From an uncultured Lachnospiraceae bacterium (GTDB lineage: Bacteria; Bacillota; Clostridia; Lachnospirales; Lachnospiraceae): DNA of 64,000 bases. This document shows, piece by piece, positions 1-10,890 of the stretch (within the stretch, counting starts at the first letter, position 1; every line of letters starts with the position of its first letter). The notes under the pieces were generated by a model. It was not told the DNA's origin. It made no database searches and was given only the letters and a program-made list of their open reading frames with translations. Location of the stretch: the NCBI GenBank assembly GCA_947178145.1, contig CAMWXE010000001.1, forward strand, positions 1-64,000, read 5' to 3'. A program made the position numbers and the translations under genes.

Positions 1-285
<285 letters not shown>

Positions 286-569
286 TTAAAATATATTTTG
301 CCATGCAGGATTAGAGAAACCTCATCTTTCTGCAAGTCAAAAGCTCTGTTTGATTCTCGCACCAGTTAAACTGGCTTATCCGTTGCGTTTTTCAACGCTT
401 TTACTTTTAAAGGTTTTTGTCCTATATATAAGACATGTTCTCTGAATAATTCTATTGCATCTTAATTAATGCATTCTCATTAGAATTTTCAGGGTTGCAT
501 TACTGTTTATTTGTCAAGGTGCATTGCTTATTTCATTGCTGCAACGTTATCACTCGCGACAGCTTTTAT

Positions 570-599
570 AGATTATCATATTTTGTTATTTTTTGTCAA
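570..599 (-). promoter_or_regulatory. Candidate rRNA operon promoter
   Basis: Minus strand TTGACA, 18-nt spacer, TAATCT with TG extended -10 (TGATAATCT), about 285 nt upstream of the 16S 5' end. Confidence 0.5.
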
Positions 600-641
600 G
601 CACTTTCTGAAAAAAATTAAAACTTTTTTCAGAAAGTGCTT
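598..641 (-). terminator. alaS rho-independent terminator
   Basis: Minus strand AAGCACTTTCTGAAAAAA / TTTTTTCAGAAAGTGCTT hairpin just after the alaS stop. Confidence 0.75.
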
Positions 642-654
642 AAAACCTGTATAT

Positions 655-3312
655 TTATTGGATTTGCTTCTCAAGAACCGCCTTTGTCTCATCGATTGCT
701 TTGTCGATTCCTTCTGGATTCTTGCCGCCTGCCTGAGCCATATTCGGACGTCCGCCGCCGCCACCGCCTACAAGTCCTGCAATTCCTTTGATGAGATTTC
801 CGGCGTGCGCACCTTTTGCCATAGCGCCATCTGTAGCCATCGCCACAAGGTTCACTTTTCCGTCCATACCGGAGGCAAGTACGACAACACCCTCGCCAAG
901 CTTTGCCTTCAGCTGGTCTCCGAGGTCTCTCAAACCATTCATGTCCACTCCGTCCACTCTGGCTGCCAGAAGCTTCACACCTTTTACTTCTGTCACCTGA
1001 TTCATGACGTCACCGAGTGCTTCTTTGGCTGCTTTGCTCTTGAGTGATTCATTCTCGCTCTGCAATGATTTCATCTCCGCCATCATATGTTCGATTTTTT
1101 CTACTAAATTTGCCGGAGTTGTCTTTGCCGCCTTCGCCGCTGCTTCAAGCTCACGCTCAATGTTGTGATAATAGGCAAATACATTGTCTCCTGTAAGCGC
1201 TTCAATACGGCGTACCCCTGCTGCAATACCACTCTCCGAGGCAATCTTAAAGGTCGTGATTTCGCCGGTATTTTTCACATGCGTACCGCCGCAAAACTCT
1301 TTCGAGAACTCGCCCATCGATACAACGCGCACTGTCTCTCCATATTTCTCGTCAAAGAGCGCCATCGCACCTGTCTTTTTCGCCTCGTCCATTGTCATAA
1401 CCTGTGTATCTACAGCAATATTCTCTGCGATCTTTTCATTGACCATCTTCTCAACAGATGCGAGCTCGTCAGCCGTCATTGCCTCAAAATGACTGAAATC
1501 AAAACGTGTTCGCTCTCCGTCCTGATAAGAGCCTTTCTGCTGGACATGCGTGCCGAGCACCTCACGAAGCGCTTTTTGCAGTAAATGCGTCGCAGAGTGA
1601 TTTTTGCAAATCTTTGTTCGAAGCGCTTGGTCAACGCTCAAAGTAACCTCATCGCCTACTTTGATCATGCCTCGCGTCATCTTACCAATGTGCCCCACTT
1701 TGCCGCCGAGAAGCTTGATGGTATCTTCCACAACAAACTCACCTGATTCGGCTGCGATCACTCCTTTATCGCCCTGCTGACCGCCCATCGTTGCATAAAA
1801 CGGTGTCTCGTCAACAATAATCGTACCAATCTCACCGTCCGAAAGCGCCTCCACAAGCTCACTCTCTGTCGTGAGCACAGAGACCTTTGATGTTATTTCA
1901 AGCTTATCATATCCCACAAATACTGTCGTGATAGCAGGGTCAATCGACTCATATACAGTTGCGTCCGCCCCCATATAATTGGTCTCCTTACGTGCCTTAC
2001 GCGCCTTAGTGCGCTGCTCCTCCATTGCTGCGTCAAAGCCATCCTGGTCAATAGAAAAGCCTTTTTCCTCCAATATCTCACAGGTAAGGTCCACTGGAAA
2101 GCCATACGTATCATACAGCTTAAATACATTCTCACCCGAGAGAGTCTTCTCGCCTGCCGCCTGCATTTTATCTTCCATATCAGAGAGGATAGCAAGTCCC
2201 TGGTCTATCGTCTTATTAAACTTTTCTTCTTCCTGTGTCAGCACCTTATAGATAAAATCCTGCTTCTCGTCCAGCTCGGGATATCCGTCCTTGCACTCGT
2301 CAATCACAGTCCTGGCAAAATCAGCCATAAACGTGCCTTCTATGCCAAGCATTCTCCCGTGGCGCGCTGCACGCCGGATAATACGTCTGAGCACATATCC
2401 GCGTCCCTCATTGGTCGGCATAATTCCATCTGAGATCATAAATGTCGCGGAGCGAATATGGTCCGTGATCAGTCGAATCGAGACATCCTTCTTCTCATCC
2501 GTCTCGTACTCCACCCCAGCTGTCTCACAGATCTTGTCGCGTATCGCTTTCATTGTGTTGATATCGAACACAGTGTCTACATCCTGAACTACGACTGCAA
2601 GCCGCTCGAGTCCCATACCAGTATCGATATTCTTCTGCGCAAGCTCTTCATAATGACCTTTTCCGTCGCCGTCAAACTGTGTAAATACGTCGTTCCAGAC
2701 CTCCATGAAACGGTCGCAGTCACAGCCTACTTTACAGTCAGGCTTGCCGCAGCCATACTTGATACCTCTGTCATAATAAATCTCAGAACACGGTCCGCAC
2801 GGCCCAGCGCCATGCTCCCAGAAGTTGTCACACTCCCCTGTCTCCGGGTCGCGGTAAAAACGTGTGATTTTCTCCGCCGGCACACCGATCTCATTCACCC
2901 ATATATCAAATGCTTCCTCGTCCTCACAATATATGGACGGATACAGTCTCTCCGGGTCGAGTCCGACTACTTTGGTCAAAAACTCCCAGCTCCATATCAG
3001 CGCCTCGCGTTTAAAGTAATCTCCAAAAGAAAAATTTCCAAGCATTTCAAAAAAAGTAAGATGCCTTGCCGTCTTGCCGACATTCTCGATATCACCTGTT
3101 CTTACACATTTCTGGCATGTGGTGACACGGCGCCTCGGCGGTATCTCCTGGCCTGTAAAATATGGTTTTAACGGCGCCATACCAGAATTGATGATCAAAA
3201 GGCTGTTATCATTGTGCGGCACCAGCGAGAAGCTTTTCATTGACAGATGTTCTTTGCTCTCGAAGAATTCAAGAAACATTCTCCGAAGCTCGTTTACTCC
3301 ATAGTTTTTCAC
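655..3312 (-). CDS. alaS: Alanine--tRNA ligase
   Basis: Full-length AlaRS reading frame: N-term motif FLEFFESKEHLSMKSFSLVPHNDNSLLIINSGMAPLKPYF, HSATHLL, CGGTHV. Confidence 0.97.
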   Translation of the reverse strand: MKNYGVNELRRMFLEFFESKEHLSMKSFSLVPHNDNSLLIINSGMAPLKPYFTGQEIPPRRRVTTCQKCVRTGDIENVGKTARHLTFFEMLGNFSFGDYFKREALIWSWEFLTKVVGLDPERLYPSIYCEDEEAFDIWVNEIGVPAEKITRFYRDPETGECDNFWEHGAGPCGPCSEIYYDRGIKYGCGKPDCKVGCDCDRFMEVWNDVFTQFDGDGKGHYEELAQKNIDTGMGLERLAVVVQDVDTVFDINTMKAIRDKICETAGVEYETDEKKDVSIRLITDHIRSATFMISDGIMPTNEGRGYVLRRIIRRAARHGRMLGIEGTFMADFARTVIDECKDGYPELDEKQDFIYKVLTQEEEKFNKTIDQGLAILSDMEDKMQAAGEKTLSGENVFKLYDTYGFPVDLTCEILEEKGFSIDQDGFDAAMEEQRTKARKARKETNYMGADATVYESIDPAITTVFVGYDKLEITSKVSVLTTESELVEALSDGEIGTIIVDETPFYATMGGQQGDKGVIAAESGEFVVEDTIKLLGGKVGHIGKMTRGMIKVGDEVTLSVDQALRTKICKNHSATHLLQKALREVLGTHVQQKGSYQDGERTRFDFSHFEAMTADELASVEKMVNEKIAENIAVDTQVMTMDEAKKTGAMALFDEKYGETVRVVSMGEFSKEFCGGTHVKNTGEITTFKIASESGIAAGVRRIEALTGDNVFAYYHNIERELEAAAKAAKTTPANLVEKIEHMMAEMKSLQSENESLKSKAAKEALGDVMNQVTEVKGVKLLAARVDGVDMNGLRDLGDQLKAKLGEGVVVLASGMDGKVNLVAMATDGAMAKGAHAGNLIKGIAGLVGGGGGGRPNMAQAGGKNPEGIDKAIDETKAVLEKQIQ

Positions 3313-3412
3313 AATTATTCCTCCAAAATATTATATAGTCGTCAGACACTGTTCTGCCCGCTGCACTATGCGCATACAGCGTCACTTATGAACTTCCTTG
3401 TGCGATTGTGTA

Positions 3413-4804
3413 TCAAAAATCAAATTTGTCTGCAAAATAAGCATCCAATTCGTCAATCTTGATACGCACCTGTTCCATGGAATCGCGGAAACGAACGGTA
3501 ACGGCGTTATCCTGCTCTGACTCAAAATCATACGTAACGCAGAATGGCGTTCCAATCTCATCCTGGCGGCGGTATCTCTTGCCGATATTTCCCCTGTCGT
3601 CAAACTCGCAGTTGTACTTCTTTGACAGTTGTGCATAGATCTTCTCTGCGCCTTCATTGAGCTTTTTGCTTAGCGGAAATACACCGATCTTTACCGGCGC
3701 GATGGCTGGGTGGAAATGAAGCACGGTTCTCACATCGCCCTCGCCGATCTCCTCCTCATCATACGCAGCGCACAGAAAAGCAAGAACTACGCGGTCTGCG
3801 CCAAGCGATGGTTCGATAACATATGGTATGTATTTTTCTTTCTTCTCATCGTCAAAGTAAGACATATCCTGTCCAGATGTATTCTGATGCTGCGTAAGGT
3901 CATAATCGGTCCTGTCAGCGATACCCCATAGTTCACCCCAGCCAATCGAAGGAAAGAGAAACTCGATATCGGTTGTTCCCTTTGAATAAAAGCAAAGTTC
4001 CTCCGGCGCATGGTCACGCAGACGCATTTCTTCTTCCTTGATGCCAAGACTCAGCAGCCAGTCGCGGCAGAAACCTCTCCAATACTGGAACCATTCGAGG
4101 TCTGTCCCCGGCTCACAGAAGAACTCCAGTTCCATCTGTTCAAACTCTCTTGTCCGGAACGTAAAATTGCCCGGCGTAATCTCATTTCGAAAGGATTTTC
4201 CGATTTGGCCAATGCCGAAAGGAATCTTTTTTCTGGAAGTTCTCTGCACGTTCTTAAAGTTTACAAAAATACCCTGTGCTGTCTCCGGTCTCAGATACAC
4301 AGTGTTTTTGGCGTCTTCTGTGACACCCTGAAAGGTCTTGAACATCAGATTAAACTGTCTGATATCTGTAAAATTATGCTTGCCGCAGGTTGGACAGGGA
4401 ATATTCTTCTCCTCGATAAAATGCTTCATCTCCTCCTGGGAAAAAGCGTCAATCGGCTTCTCTAAGGTAATGCCCTGCTCACCCGCATAATCTTCGATTA
4501 ATTTGTCCGCACGAAAACGCTCGTGACATTCCTTACAGTCCATCAAAGGATCGGAAAAACCGCCGAGATGCCCTGATGCAACCCATGTCTGGGGATTCAT
4601 CAAAATCGCACAGTCCACGCCTACGTTGTATGGATTCTCCATGATGAACTTCTGCCACCATGCCCGTTTTACATTATTCTTTAACTCAACGCCGAGATTT
4701 CCATAATCCCATGTGTTGGCCAGCCCGCCATAAATTTCGGAACCAGGATATACAAATCCCCTGCTTTTTGATAATGCTACAATCTTGTCCAATGTCTTTT
4801 CCAT
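3413..4804 (-). CDS. glyS: Glycine--tRNA ligase (eukaryote/archaeal-type dimeric)
   Basis: [40 protein letters not shown], class II motifs; likely start at the internal Met MEKTLDK. Confidence 0.95.
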   Translation of the reverse strand: MEKTLDKIVALSKSRGFVYPGSEIYGGLANTWDYGNLGVELKNNVKRAWWQKFIMENPYNVGVDCAILMNPQTWVASGHLGGFSDPLMDCKECHERFRADKLIEDYAGEQGITLEKPIDAFSQEEMKHFIEEKNIPCPTCGKHNFTDIRQFNLMFKTFQGVTEDAKNTVYLRPETAQGIFVNFKNVQRTSRKKIPFGIGQIGKSFRNEITPGNFTFRTREFEQMELEFFCEPGTDLEWFQYWRGFCRDWLLSLGIKEEEMRLRDHAPEELCFYSKGTTDIEFLFPSIGWGELWGIADRTDYDLTQHQNTSGQDMSYFDDEKKEKYIPYVIEPSLGADRVVLAFLCAAYDEEEIGEGDVRTVLHFHPAIAPVKIGVFPLSKKLNEGAEKIYAQLSKKYNCEFDDRGNIGKRYRRQDEIGTPFCVTYDFESEQDNAVTVRFRDSMEQVRIKIDELDAYFADKFDF

Positions 4805-4838
4805 CACATGTTCTCCTAACCTCATTTGATTTTATGTT

Positions 4839-5489
4839 TTATTTGAATACTATAATCTTGAAACCTTTTGACGATGATATATCTGCGCTCTTTTTTCCCA
4901 CGACAGTGACACCATCATTCACATACAAAATCTCATCATAGCAGTTGATACGCAATTGTTCAGGCGCATCAGGTTCCTCTGCATACTCGAAAATCACAAT
5001 ATGACTGTCACCCATTCCCAACAATTCAGGCTTAGAGACTGTCGTGTTGTCCGCTATTGACTTTAATGTCACGTTCAGATCATATCCTGCCATATTGGCA
5101 TCCCTGATTGTTCCGGCAAAAAAGTCTTCTCTGTCAAATCCCGCATAAGTCTGATAATCGCCAAACTCCATAAGTATGTTCGTTACGCCATCCTTCACTT
5201 TGAAGCTCTTTAATTCAATCTGTGCTGTAATATTGGCCGCTTTGTACTCGTCGATTGCCGACTCAATCATTGACTTTAAATCGTCCTCATTATAATAACT
5301 CTCAATAAAATTTTCAATGATTGTACTAGATATACTTCCATCCTTCTCAATGGAGATCGATGACATTGTTGCGGCCACTTCATCTGTAACCCCATTACTC
5401 TCATTCTCCTGCTGTATTACTTCTCCACATGCAGTAAGTCCCAGCATGCAGAAACATAATATTGGCATTATCAATTTTCCTATTTTCAT
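4839..5489 (-). CDS. Putative lipoprotein
   Basis: N-term MKIGKLIMPILCFCMLGLTACGE lipobox-like; AAGGTGG RBS upstream of ATG. Confidence 0.6.
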   Translation of the reverse strand: MKIGKLIMPILCFCMLGLTACGEVIQQENESNGVTDEVAATMSSISIEKDGSISSTIIENFIESYYNEDDLKSMIESAIDEYKAANITAQIELKSFKVKDGVTNILMEFGDYQTYAGFDREDFFAGTIRDANMAGYDLNVTLKSIADNTTVSKPELLGMGDSHIVIFEYAEEPDAPEQLRINCYDEILYVNDGVTVVGKKSADISSSKGFKIIVFK

Positions 5490-5534
5490 AATATTTTCCA
5501 CCTTAATCTTTATATGCGTTTTATTATAAACAAA

Positions 5535-6197
5535 TTACTCAATATTTTCAAGTATTTCAAGACTTTTAAAATTCCGGTCCATACTTCTTTCGCATATTCT
5601 CCTGCTATAAAGTCCCAACTCCTGCAATACCTCCTCCTTTACGTGAAAAGAGAAAAGTTTCTCAACAGGCGTTTTCATTATGTAATCAACTGTGTAAGCT
5701 GTTGTCTCCATAAGATTGTCACCCGCACTGAGTCCAGGAAACTCTCCATTTAGCATAATCGACTTTAATTCAAACACGTACCTGACAAGTCGATTTTCAA
5801 AATTAGGCGCAGTCAAAGCCCGGAGTGACTGGTACAACAATTTTAACATTCCGGTCTCATCATTGTTCTCTCTTGTGTAATAGTCGCAAATCTCTAAAAA
5901 GTACATTCCATAATAAGCACCTATAAAATCCTGGCGCAGCTCCTCAAAATAATTGGTAATCTCTGCATCTGACATATTGTATGCGCTCCTGCCCGCATAC
6001 AACTTGAACTGGCCAAACGAAAATGGGTTCGTAGGCGCCATCAGCCTGTTGCCGGGCCGTCTGGAGCCCTTGGCAAAAGCTGATATCTTCCCTTTTTCTT
6101 TGGTGAGTAGTACGACTCTCCTATCGTATTCTCCCATCGGTTCTGCTTTGATAACGATCCCTGTCAATATTACGAAATCCTGTATCCCCGTACTCAT
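5535..6197 (-). CDS. recO: DNA repair protein RecO
   Basis: GIVIKAEPMGEYDRRVVLLTKEKGKISAFAKGSRRPGNRL; era/recO neighbourhood. Confidence 0.9.
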   Translation of the reverse strand: MSTGIQDFVILTGIVIKAEPMGEYDRRVVLLTKEKGKISAFAKGSRRPGNRLMAPTNPFSFGQFKLYAGRSAYNMSDAEITNYFEELRQDFIGAYYGMYFLEICDYYTRENNDETGMLKLLYQSLRALTAPNFENRLVRYVFELKSIMLNGEFPGLSAGDNLMETTAYTVDYIMKTPVEKLFSFHVKEEVLQELGLYSRRICERSMDRNFKSLEILENIE

Positions 6198-6333
6198 GTA
6201 TCTCTCCTGCCTTACTCCTGTCCACGACGGCTGTCATGGACATGGCCTCTTCCATCTCAGGATGCCCTTTGTAAGCCAGATAATCGTGTACCTGTCCTGT
6301 CTGCATAAACCGGCTCCATCCATCCTCGTGCAT
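6121..6333 (-). CDS. YqzL-like small protein
   Basis: N-term DGWSRFMQTGQVHDYLAYKG resembles the YqzL pattern W..F..TG....YL.YK; located between era and recO as in other Firmicutes; overlaps the recO 5' end in another frame. Confidence 0.55.
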   Translation of the reverse strand: MHEDGWSRFMQTGQVHDYLAYKGHPEMEEAMSMTAVVDRSKAGEIHEYGDTGFRNIDRDRYQSRTDGRIR

Positions 6334-6480
6334 CTACTGTCCCTGCCCTTTCTGTATCTCATACATCTGCCCAATCCTGCGGATTCGTGCCTCTGTACAA
6401 TAGTTATAATGCGGCTTTTGTTCGCATCATGAAAAGCTTGTGCTTCCCATAGATAGGGTGTGCTTATGGGACGATTTTAT

Positions 6481-7392
6481 TCATTGTCTCGATTCATTTT
6501 CTTTTGGGTCATAACCGAAATTCTTAATCAGAAAATCACTGTCGCGCCAGTCTTTTTTCACTTTTACCCACAGTTGAAGATTCACATGCTGTTCCAGCAA
6601 TTCCTCAATCTCGGGACGCGCCAGGGAACCGATCTTTTTGAGCATTGATCCGCCTTTGCCAATAATAATGCCCTTGTGCGAATCCTTTTCGCAGATGATC
6701 GTGGCATTGATATCAACAATTTTTTTCCTGTATTTCATAGACTCGATTGTCACTGCCACGCCATGCGGAATCTCCTCGTCGATGCTCCTAAGCACCTTCT
6801 CCCGGATCAACTCTGCCACGATCTGCCTCGCAGGCTGGTCCGTGATGGTGTCCTCATCGTAAAATGCCGGTCCATATGGCAAATATTTCATAATCTGCGC
6901 AATCAATACGTCTGTATTATCCTTTTGCAGCGCGGACACTGGCACAATTTCTGCAAAGTCAAGCTGTTTTCGGTACGCATCGATGTATCCGAGAAGCTGT
7001 TCCTTTTTCACCATATCAATCTTATTGATCACTAAGATAACGGGGGTTTTAACCTTTTTCAGCTGCTCAATAATGTGCTGCTCACCAGCGCCGATGTAGT
7101 CGGTCGGCTCCACAAGCCACAGGATGGCATCCACTTCTCTCAGGCTGTGTTCCGCCACTTTGACCATATAATCGCCAAGCTTATTTTTGGCTTTGTGGAT
7201 ACCGGGGGTATCCACAAAAACAATCTGTCCCTCATCGGAGGTATACACTGTCTGTATGCGATTTCTTGTGGTCTGAGGCTTTTTGGATGTAATGGCAATT
7301 TTCTGCCCGATCAGACAGTTCATTAATGTCGACTTACCTACATTGGGTCTGCCAATGAGCGCCACAAAGCCTGACTTATATTTTTCATTCAT
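6481..7392 (-). CDS. era: GTPase Era
   Basis: GRPNVGKSTLMN, DTPGIHKAKN, NKID, C-terminal KH domain (GIIIGKGGSMLKKIG). Confidence 0.97.
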   Translation of the reverse strand: MNEKYKSGFVALIGRPNVGKSTLMNCLIGQKIAITSKKPQTTRNRIQTVYTSDEGQIVFVDTPGIHKAKNKLGDYMVKVAEHSLREVDAILWLVEPTDYIGAGEQHIIEQLKKVKTPVILVINKIDMVKKEQLLGYIDAYRKQLDFAEIVPVSALQKDNTDVLIAQIMKYLPYGPAFYDEDTITDQPARQIVAELIREKVLRSIDEEIPHGVAVTIESMKYRKKIVDINATIICEKDSHKGIIIGKGGSMLKKIGSLARPEIEELLEQHVNLQLWVKVKKDWRDSDFLIKNFGYDPKENESRQ

Positions 7393-7441
7393 AATACGTA
7401 TTCCTCCATCATGGACATCCTAAAGAGCTGTCAACAGCTCC

Positions 7442-10369
7442 TTAGTGAAAAAGATTCTCCACTTGCATAAACATTTCTTTATTTTCGTTAATCATCTGTC
7501 CGTTGCCCACTACGCACACGACATCCTGTGACATGATCGCAGCCAGATAGCCCGCCAGCCGCCTGATGTCCTCCTGACTGCATGCCAGCACTTCATCGCG
7601 CTCTTTCTGCACTTCCGCAAAGTCCAGATTTGTCAGATATGCGCTCGAAGACCGGCTGCCCTTAACTGCAGGCGTCATGGGAACATCCATATCGCTGACT
7701 GCTCCTATGATATATTTGGTCATAGTACGCTCATCCGCATTAAATTCTCTTAAATAATCACTCGTTTTCTCAAAGATGTCAACTGTTTTTTTGAGGTTCG
7801 GGTCTCTGTAGGAGACAAGAAAACTGTCACCCGTCTTGCCAAAGTTGCACATAATACCATAAGCGCCGCCCTTTACACGCACATTCATCCACAGATAATC
7901 ATACCGGAGCATCACCTTCAACACCCTCAACGCACCTGTATACGCATAATCTGTATCGGTCATATAATTGCCCGCCCTGCACACATATTGAATCTGTGCC
8001 GATGTGGAAAATCCCTCGTTTTTCTTTACCGTGGCAATCGCAAACCGTTCTTTTTTCACAGGAACGGTAAAAAGCTTTGCTTTCATCGGTGCAACGAGAT
8101 CTTTGATCCGCGCAAAGCCCTCTTCTGTGGCAGTGATATCTACCATAAGATTTTCAGGTCTGAAAATGCACTTTGTGAGCTCCGTAAGCTTTTGAATCAG
8201 TTCATCCTTGTTTCCCTCAAAATCTCCTGTGAGCTTCTCTAACATACGGTAACAAGGCAGACCATTTACAAGCTCTGACACTGCTGCGGTCTCACTGAAA
8301 TACGACATCGCCCTGACCGCGGCAAAGGAATGGCCTGCAGAAGTCATATTTCCCTGCATGATTGACTTTAATTCCTCCAAAATCTCAAGAATCCTGCCTG
8401 CATCGTCAAGCTTTGAGGCTGTCATAATCTCCGTCATCAGTGCAAATGCAGCCGGCAGCTCATCATACATTGCCTTGGTCTTTATCTCGAATGTCAGTTT
8501 GTATTCATTCAGTTTCTTTGCGTTGACATAGGTATTGACACTGCTTACAATATCTCCTGTATGAATATTAATCTCGTTGCAGAGCTCTCCATAACTGTAT
8601 TGGTCCGTATCCACATAACCAAGCACATTTTTGAGAATTCCGATATAGGAAAACAGCTCCTCTGGAATGTTGGCGGCGTCAAAAATCAGTCGGATATAAC
8701 CAATACCGTTTGTCTGAATATCATGAAACAAGACTTTCGTATCGCCGATACTGCGGACCTCGTTCACGAAATCCTCTGCTTTCTTTTTCATATCCTCGCG
8801 CTTGAGCATTGGTATCTTTGCAAGGTTCTCTGGTGTATCCTCCATCTCCTGATAAGCGCGCAGCGCCTTTGTATCCTCCACAATCTGCTTGATTTCATCC
8901 TTGATAAGCCCCGCTTTGTATGCGGCGAGCTTATCCGCCAATTCCTTCTCCGCCTCTATGGTAAGCCCTTCCTTCGGCGCTACCACAAGGACTGATTTAT
9001 GCTGATTATGAATCAGATACTTTTCAATCAGTTTCTCATAGTAATCTGTATTGATCTTTTCTTTTAAGTCTTTAAAAATGTTGATTGCCTCAATCATGTC
9101 AAATGGCATATTGTCATCATACAGCCATGAATCAAACATCTGCAGACCATACATCAGTCCCTTGGGATAGGAACCAAAATCCGCTTCTCTGTATCTGAAT
9201 TCATAGTAATTCAAGCCGGCAAGCAGGGACTTCTTATCGATTCCTTCCCTTGCAATGCGCGCAAGCTCACTCTCGATTGTCTCCACAAATTCGTCTTTTT
9301 GTGAAACATTTGCATTCTTGGCCACAATGGAAAAATATGGCTGATATATGCCATTGTTATACACCGTATAAACTTCCGTACCAATGTTCTTGTGAATCAG
9401 TGCAAGCTTCAGAGGGGCTGCGGAAGCAGAGCAAAGGGCATACTCCAAAATCTCCATCGCATAATACAGCTCTTTATCAAGACTTGTGCCAACAACTGTG
9501 TTGTACGAAAGGTAAGTATTATCCTCTAACGACTCACCCTCCATAATTGGATATTCTTTATACTTCTCCACCGGCTTATCAAATGCAGCCTGTTTTCTTA
9601 ACGCAGAGTCAACATCCAGCTGTTCAAACTGACTCAGATACTTCTCGTCCATCCATTCGAGCTTCTCTGCCATATCCATATTTCCATACAGATAAATATA
9701 GCTGTTTGACGGATGATAATATTTTTCGTGAAACGCCAAAAACTGCTCGTAGGTGAGCTCTGGTATTACCTTCGGGTCTCCTCCGGACTCCACTCCATAC
9801 GGTGTGTCGGGAAATAGTGAATTGGCAACTTCCCTGTCATTGACTTCGTCAGGCGACGAAAAGGCACCTTTCATTTCATTGTAGACAACACCGTTCAGCG
9901 TAAGCGGACTGTCTTCGTCCTCCATCTCATAATGCCAGCCCTCCTGCTGGAAAATCTTCTTTTCCTGATAAATGTTGGGATAAAATACTGCATCCAGATA
10001 TACATGCATCAGATTTTGAAAATCCTTGTCATTACAGCTTGCAACGGGATATACCGTCTTGTCGTTGTACGTCATGGCATTCAAAAATGTATTCAAAGAG
10101 CCTTTTACAAGTTCTACAAAAGGATCCTTCACCGGAAAATCCCTGGAACCACAGAGTACTGTGTGCTCTACGATATGTGGCACACCTGTGGAATCTGTAG
10201 GCGGTGTGCGAAAACCGATATAAAACACTTTGTTTTCATCGTCATTGCTGAGAAGTGCGATTCTTGCACCTGTTTTTTTGTGCCTTAACAGCCAGCTCAT
10301 AGAGCCAATGTCATCAATCTGTCGTTTCTCTACTATCTCGTAAGCTGCTAAATCTTCAATTTTCTTCAT
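7442..10369 (-). CDS. M16C (PreP-type) insulinase-family zinc metallopeptidase
   Basis: 975 aa; HIVEHTVLCGS (HxxEH) and downstream GVVYNEMKGA. Confidence 0.92.
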   Translation of the reverse strand: MKKIEDLAAYEIVEKRQIDDIGSMSWLLRHKKTGARIALLSNDDENKVFYIGFRTPPTDSTGVPHIVEHTVLCGSRDFPVKDPFVELVKGSLNTFLNAMTYNDKTVYPVASCNDKDFQNLMHVYLDAVFYPNIYQEKKIFQQEGWHYEMEDEDSPLTLNGVVYNEMKGAFSSPDEVNDREVANSLFPDTPYGVESGGDPKVIPELTYEQFLAFHEKYYHPSNSYIYLYGNMDMAEKLEWMDEKYLSQFEQLDVDSALRKQAAFDKPVEKYKEYPIMEGESLEDNTYLSYNTVVGTSLDKELYYAMEILEYALCSASAAPLKLALIHKNIGTEVYTVYNNGIYQPYFSIVAKNANVSQKDEFVETIESELARIAREGIDKKSLLAGLNYYEFRYREADFGSYPKGLMYGLQMFDSWLYDDNMPFDMIEAINIFKDLKEKINTDYYEKLIEKYLIHNQHKSVLVVAPKEGLTIEAEKELADKLAAYKAGLIKDEIKQIVEDTKALRAYQEMEDTPENLAKIPMLKREDMKKKAEDFVNEVRSIGDTKVLFHDIQTNGIGYIRLIFDAANIPEELFSYIGILKNVLGYVDTDQYSYGELCNEINIHTGDIVSSVNTYVNAKKLNEYKLTFEIKTKAMYDELPAAFALMTEIMTASKLDDAGRILEILEELKSIMQGNMTSAGHSFAAVRAMSYFSETAAVSELVNGLPCYRMLEKLTGDFEGNKDELIQKLTELTKCIFRPENLMVDITATEEGFARIKDLVAPMKAKLFTVPVKKERFAIATVKKNEGFSTSAQIQYVCRAGNYMTDTDYAYTGALRVLKVMLRYDYLWMNVRVKGGAYGIMCNFGKTGDSFLVSYRDPNLKKTVDIFEKTSDYLREFNADERTMTKYIIGAVSDMDVPMTPAVKGSRSSSAYLTNLDFAEVQKERDEVLACSQEDIRRLAGYLAAIMSQDVVCVVGNGQMINENKEMFMQVENLFH

Positions 10370-10424
10370 ATTTATAATCCCTTTCTTATTAAATTCTCTT
10401 TCATCGGGCAGGCCGGCGTCTGGT

Positions 10425-10859
10425 TTAGATACTCAGCACCATCAGCGCAAGCTTTGAAATGGAAAAATCCTCAATCATCATATCCCCCTTGAGCACCTGA
10501 GCGCGGTATTCATCGCAAAACTGCCTGAAGGAGTATGCTTTGTGAATCCATTTGTCCTTTGTCTTTCCTCCAAATCCTTTTTTTTGTATTTTGTAGCAGA
10601 CACGAATTGTCAGCTTTAATTGCTGATAGATCCGATAAGAAAACTCCTTGTCTGACATCTGTAAAATATGGTCTGCTATTTTCCGATTCAAGTCCGTATC
10701 CCTTGCAATGTGCGCACTGATCACTGCTTTGAACTTAAAGGGAACGTCATCCTTGTCCATCATCTCTGCGTACGTCAGTTCTTTTCCAAAATAGACACAG
10801 TTGGTATCCTGAATCACATATTTGAAATCATTATTTTGCATATCCATTTCTGTCTCCAT
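10425..10859 (-). CDS. Hypothetical protein
   Basis: 144-aa ORF in operon orientation; no recognised family. Confidence 0.55.
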   Translation of the reverse strand: METEMDMQNNDFKYVIQDTNCVYFGKELTYAEMMDKDDVPFKFKAVISAHIARDTDLNRKIADHILQMSDKEFSYRIYQQLKLTIRVCYKIQKKGFGGKTKDKWIHKAYSFRQFCDEYRAQVLKGDMMIEDFSISKLALMVLSI

Positions 10860-10890
10860 CGGTATCTGTTCCCCATTCTTCCATATTCTG

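Noticed and set aside
502-516. Second TTGACA-like -35 (minus strand) in the rRNA leader
   Set aside because: No acceptable -10 hexamer at 16-18 nt spacing.
3313-3412. Possible T-box riboswitch upstream of alaS (and similarly asnS)
   Set aside because: No GGTGGNACCGCG-like antiterminator motif found upstream of alaS or asnS.
511-4465. Numerous + strand ORFs antisense to alaS and glyS (e.g. 511..1047, 2458..3171, 4010..4465)
   Set aside because: Fully overlapped by well-supported minus-strand genes; low-complexity antisense frames without RBS or family motifs.
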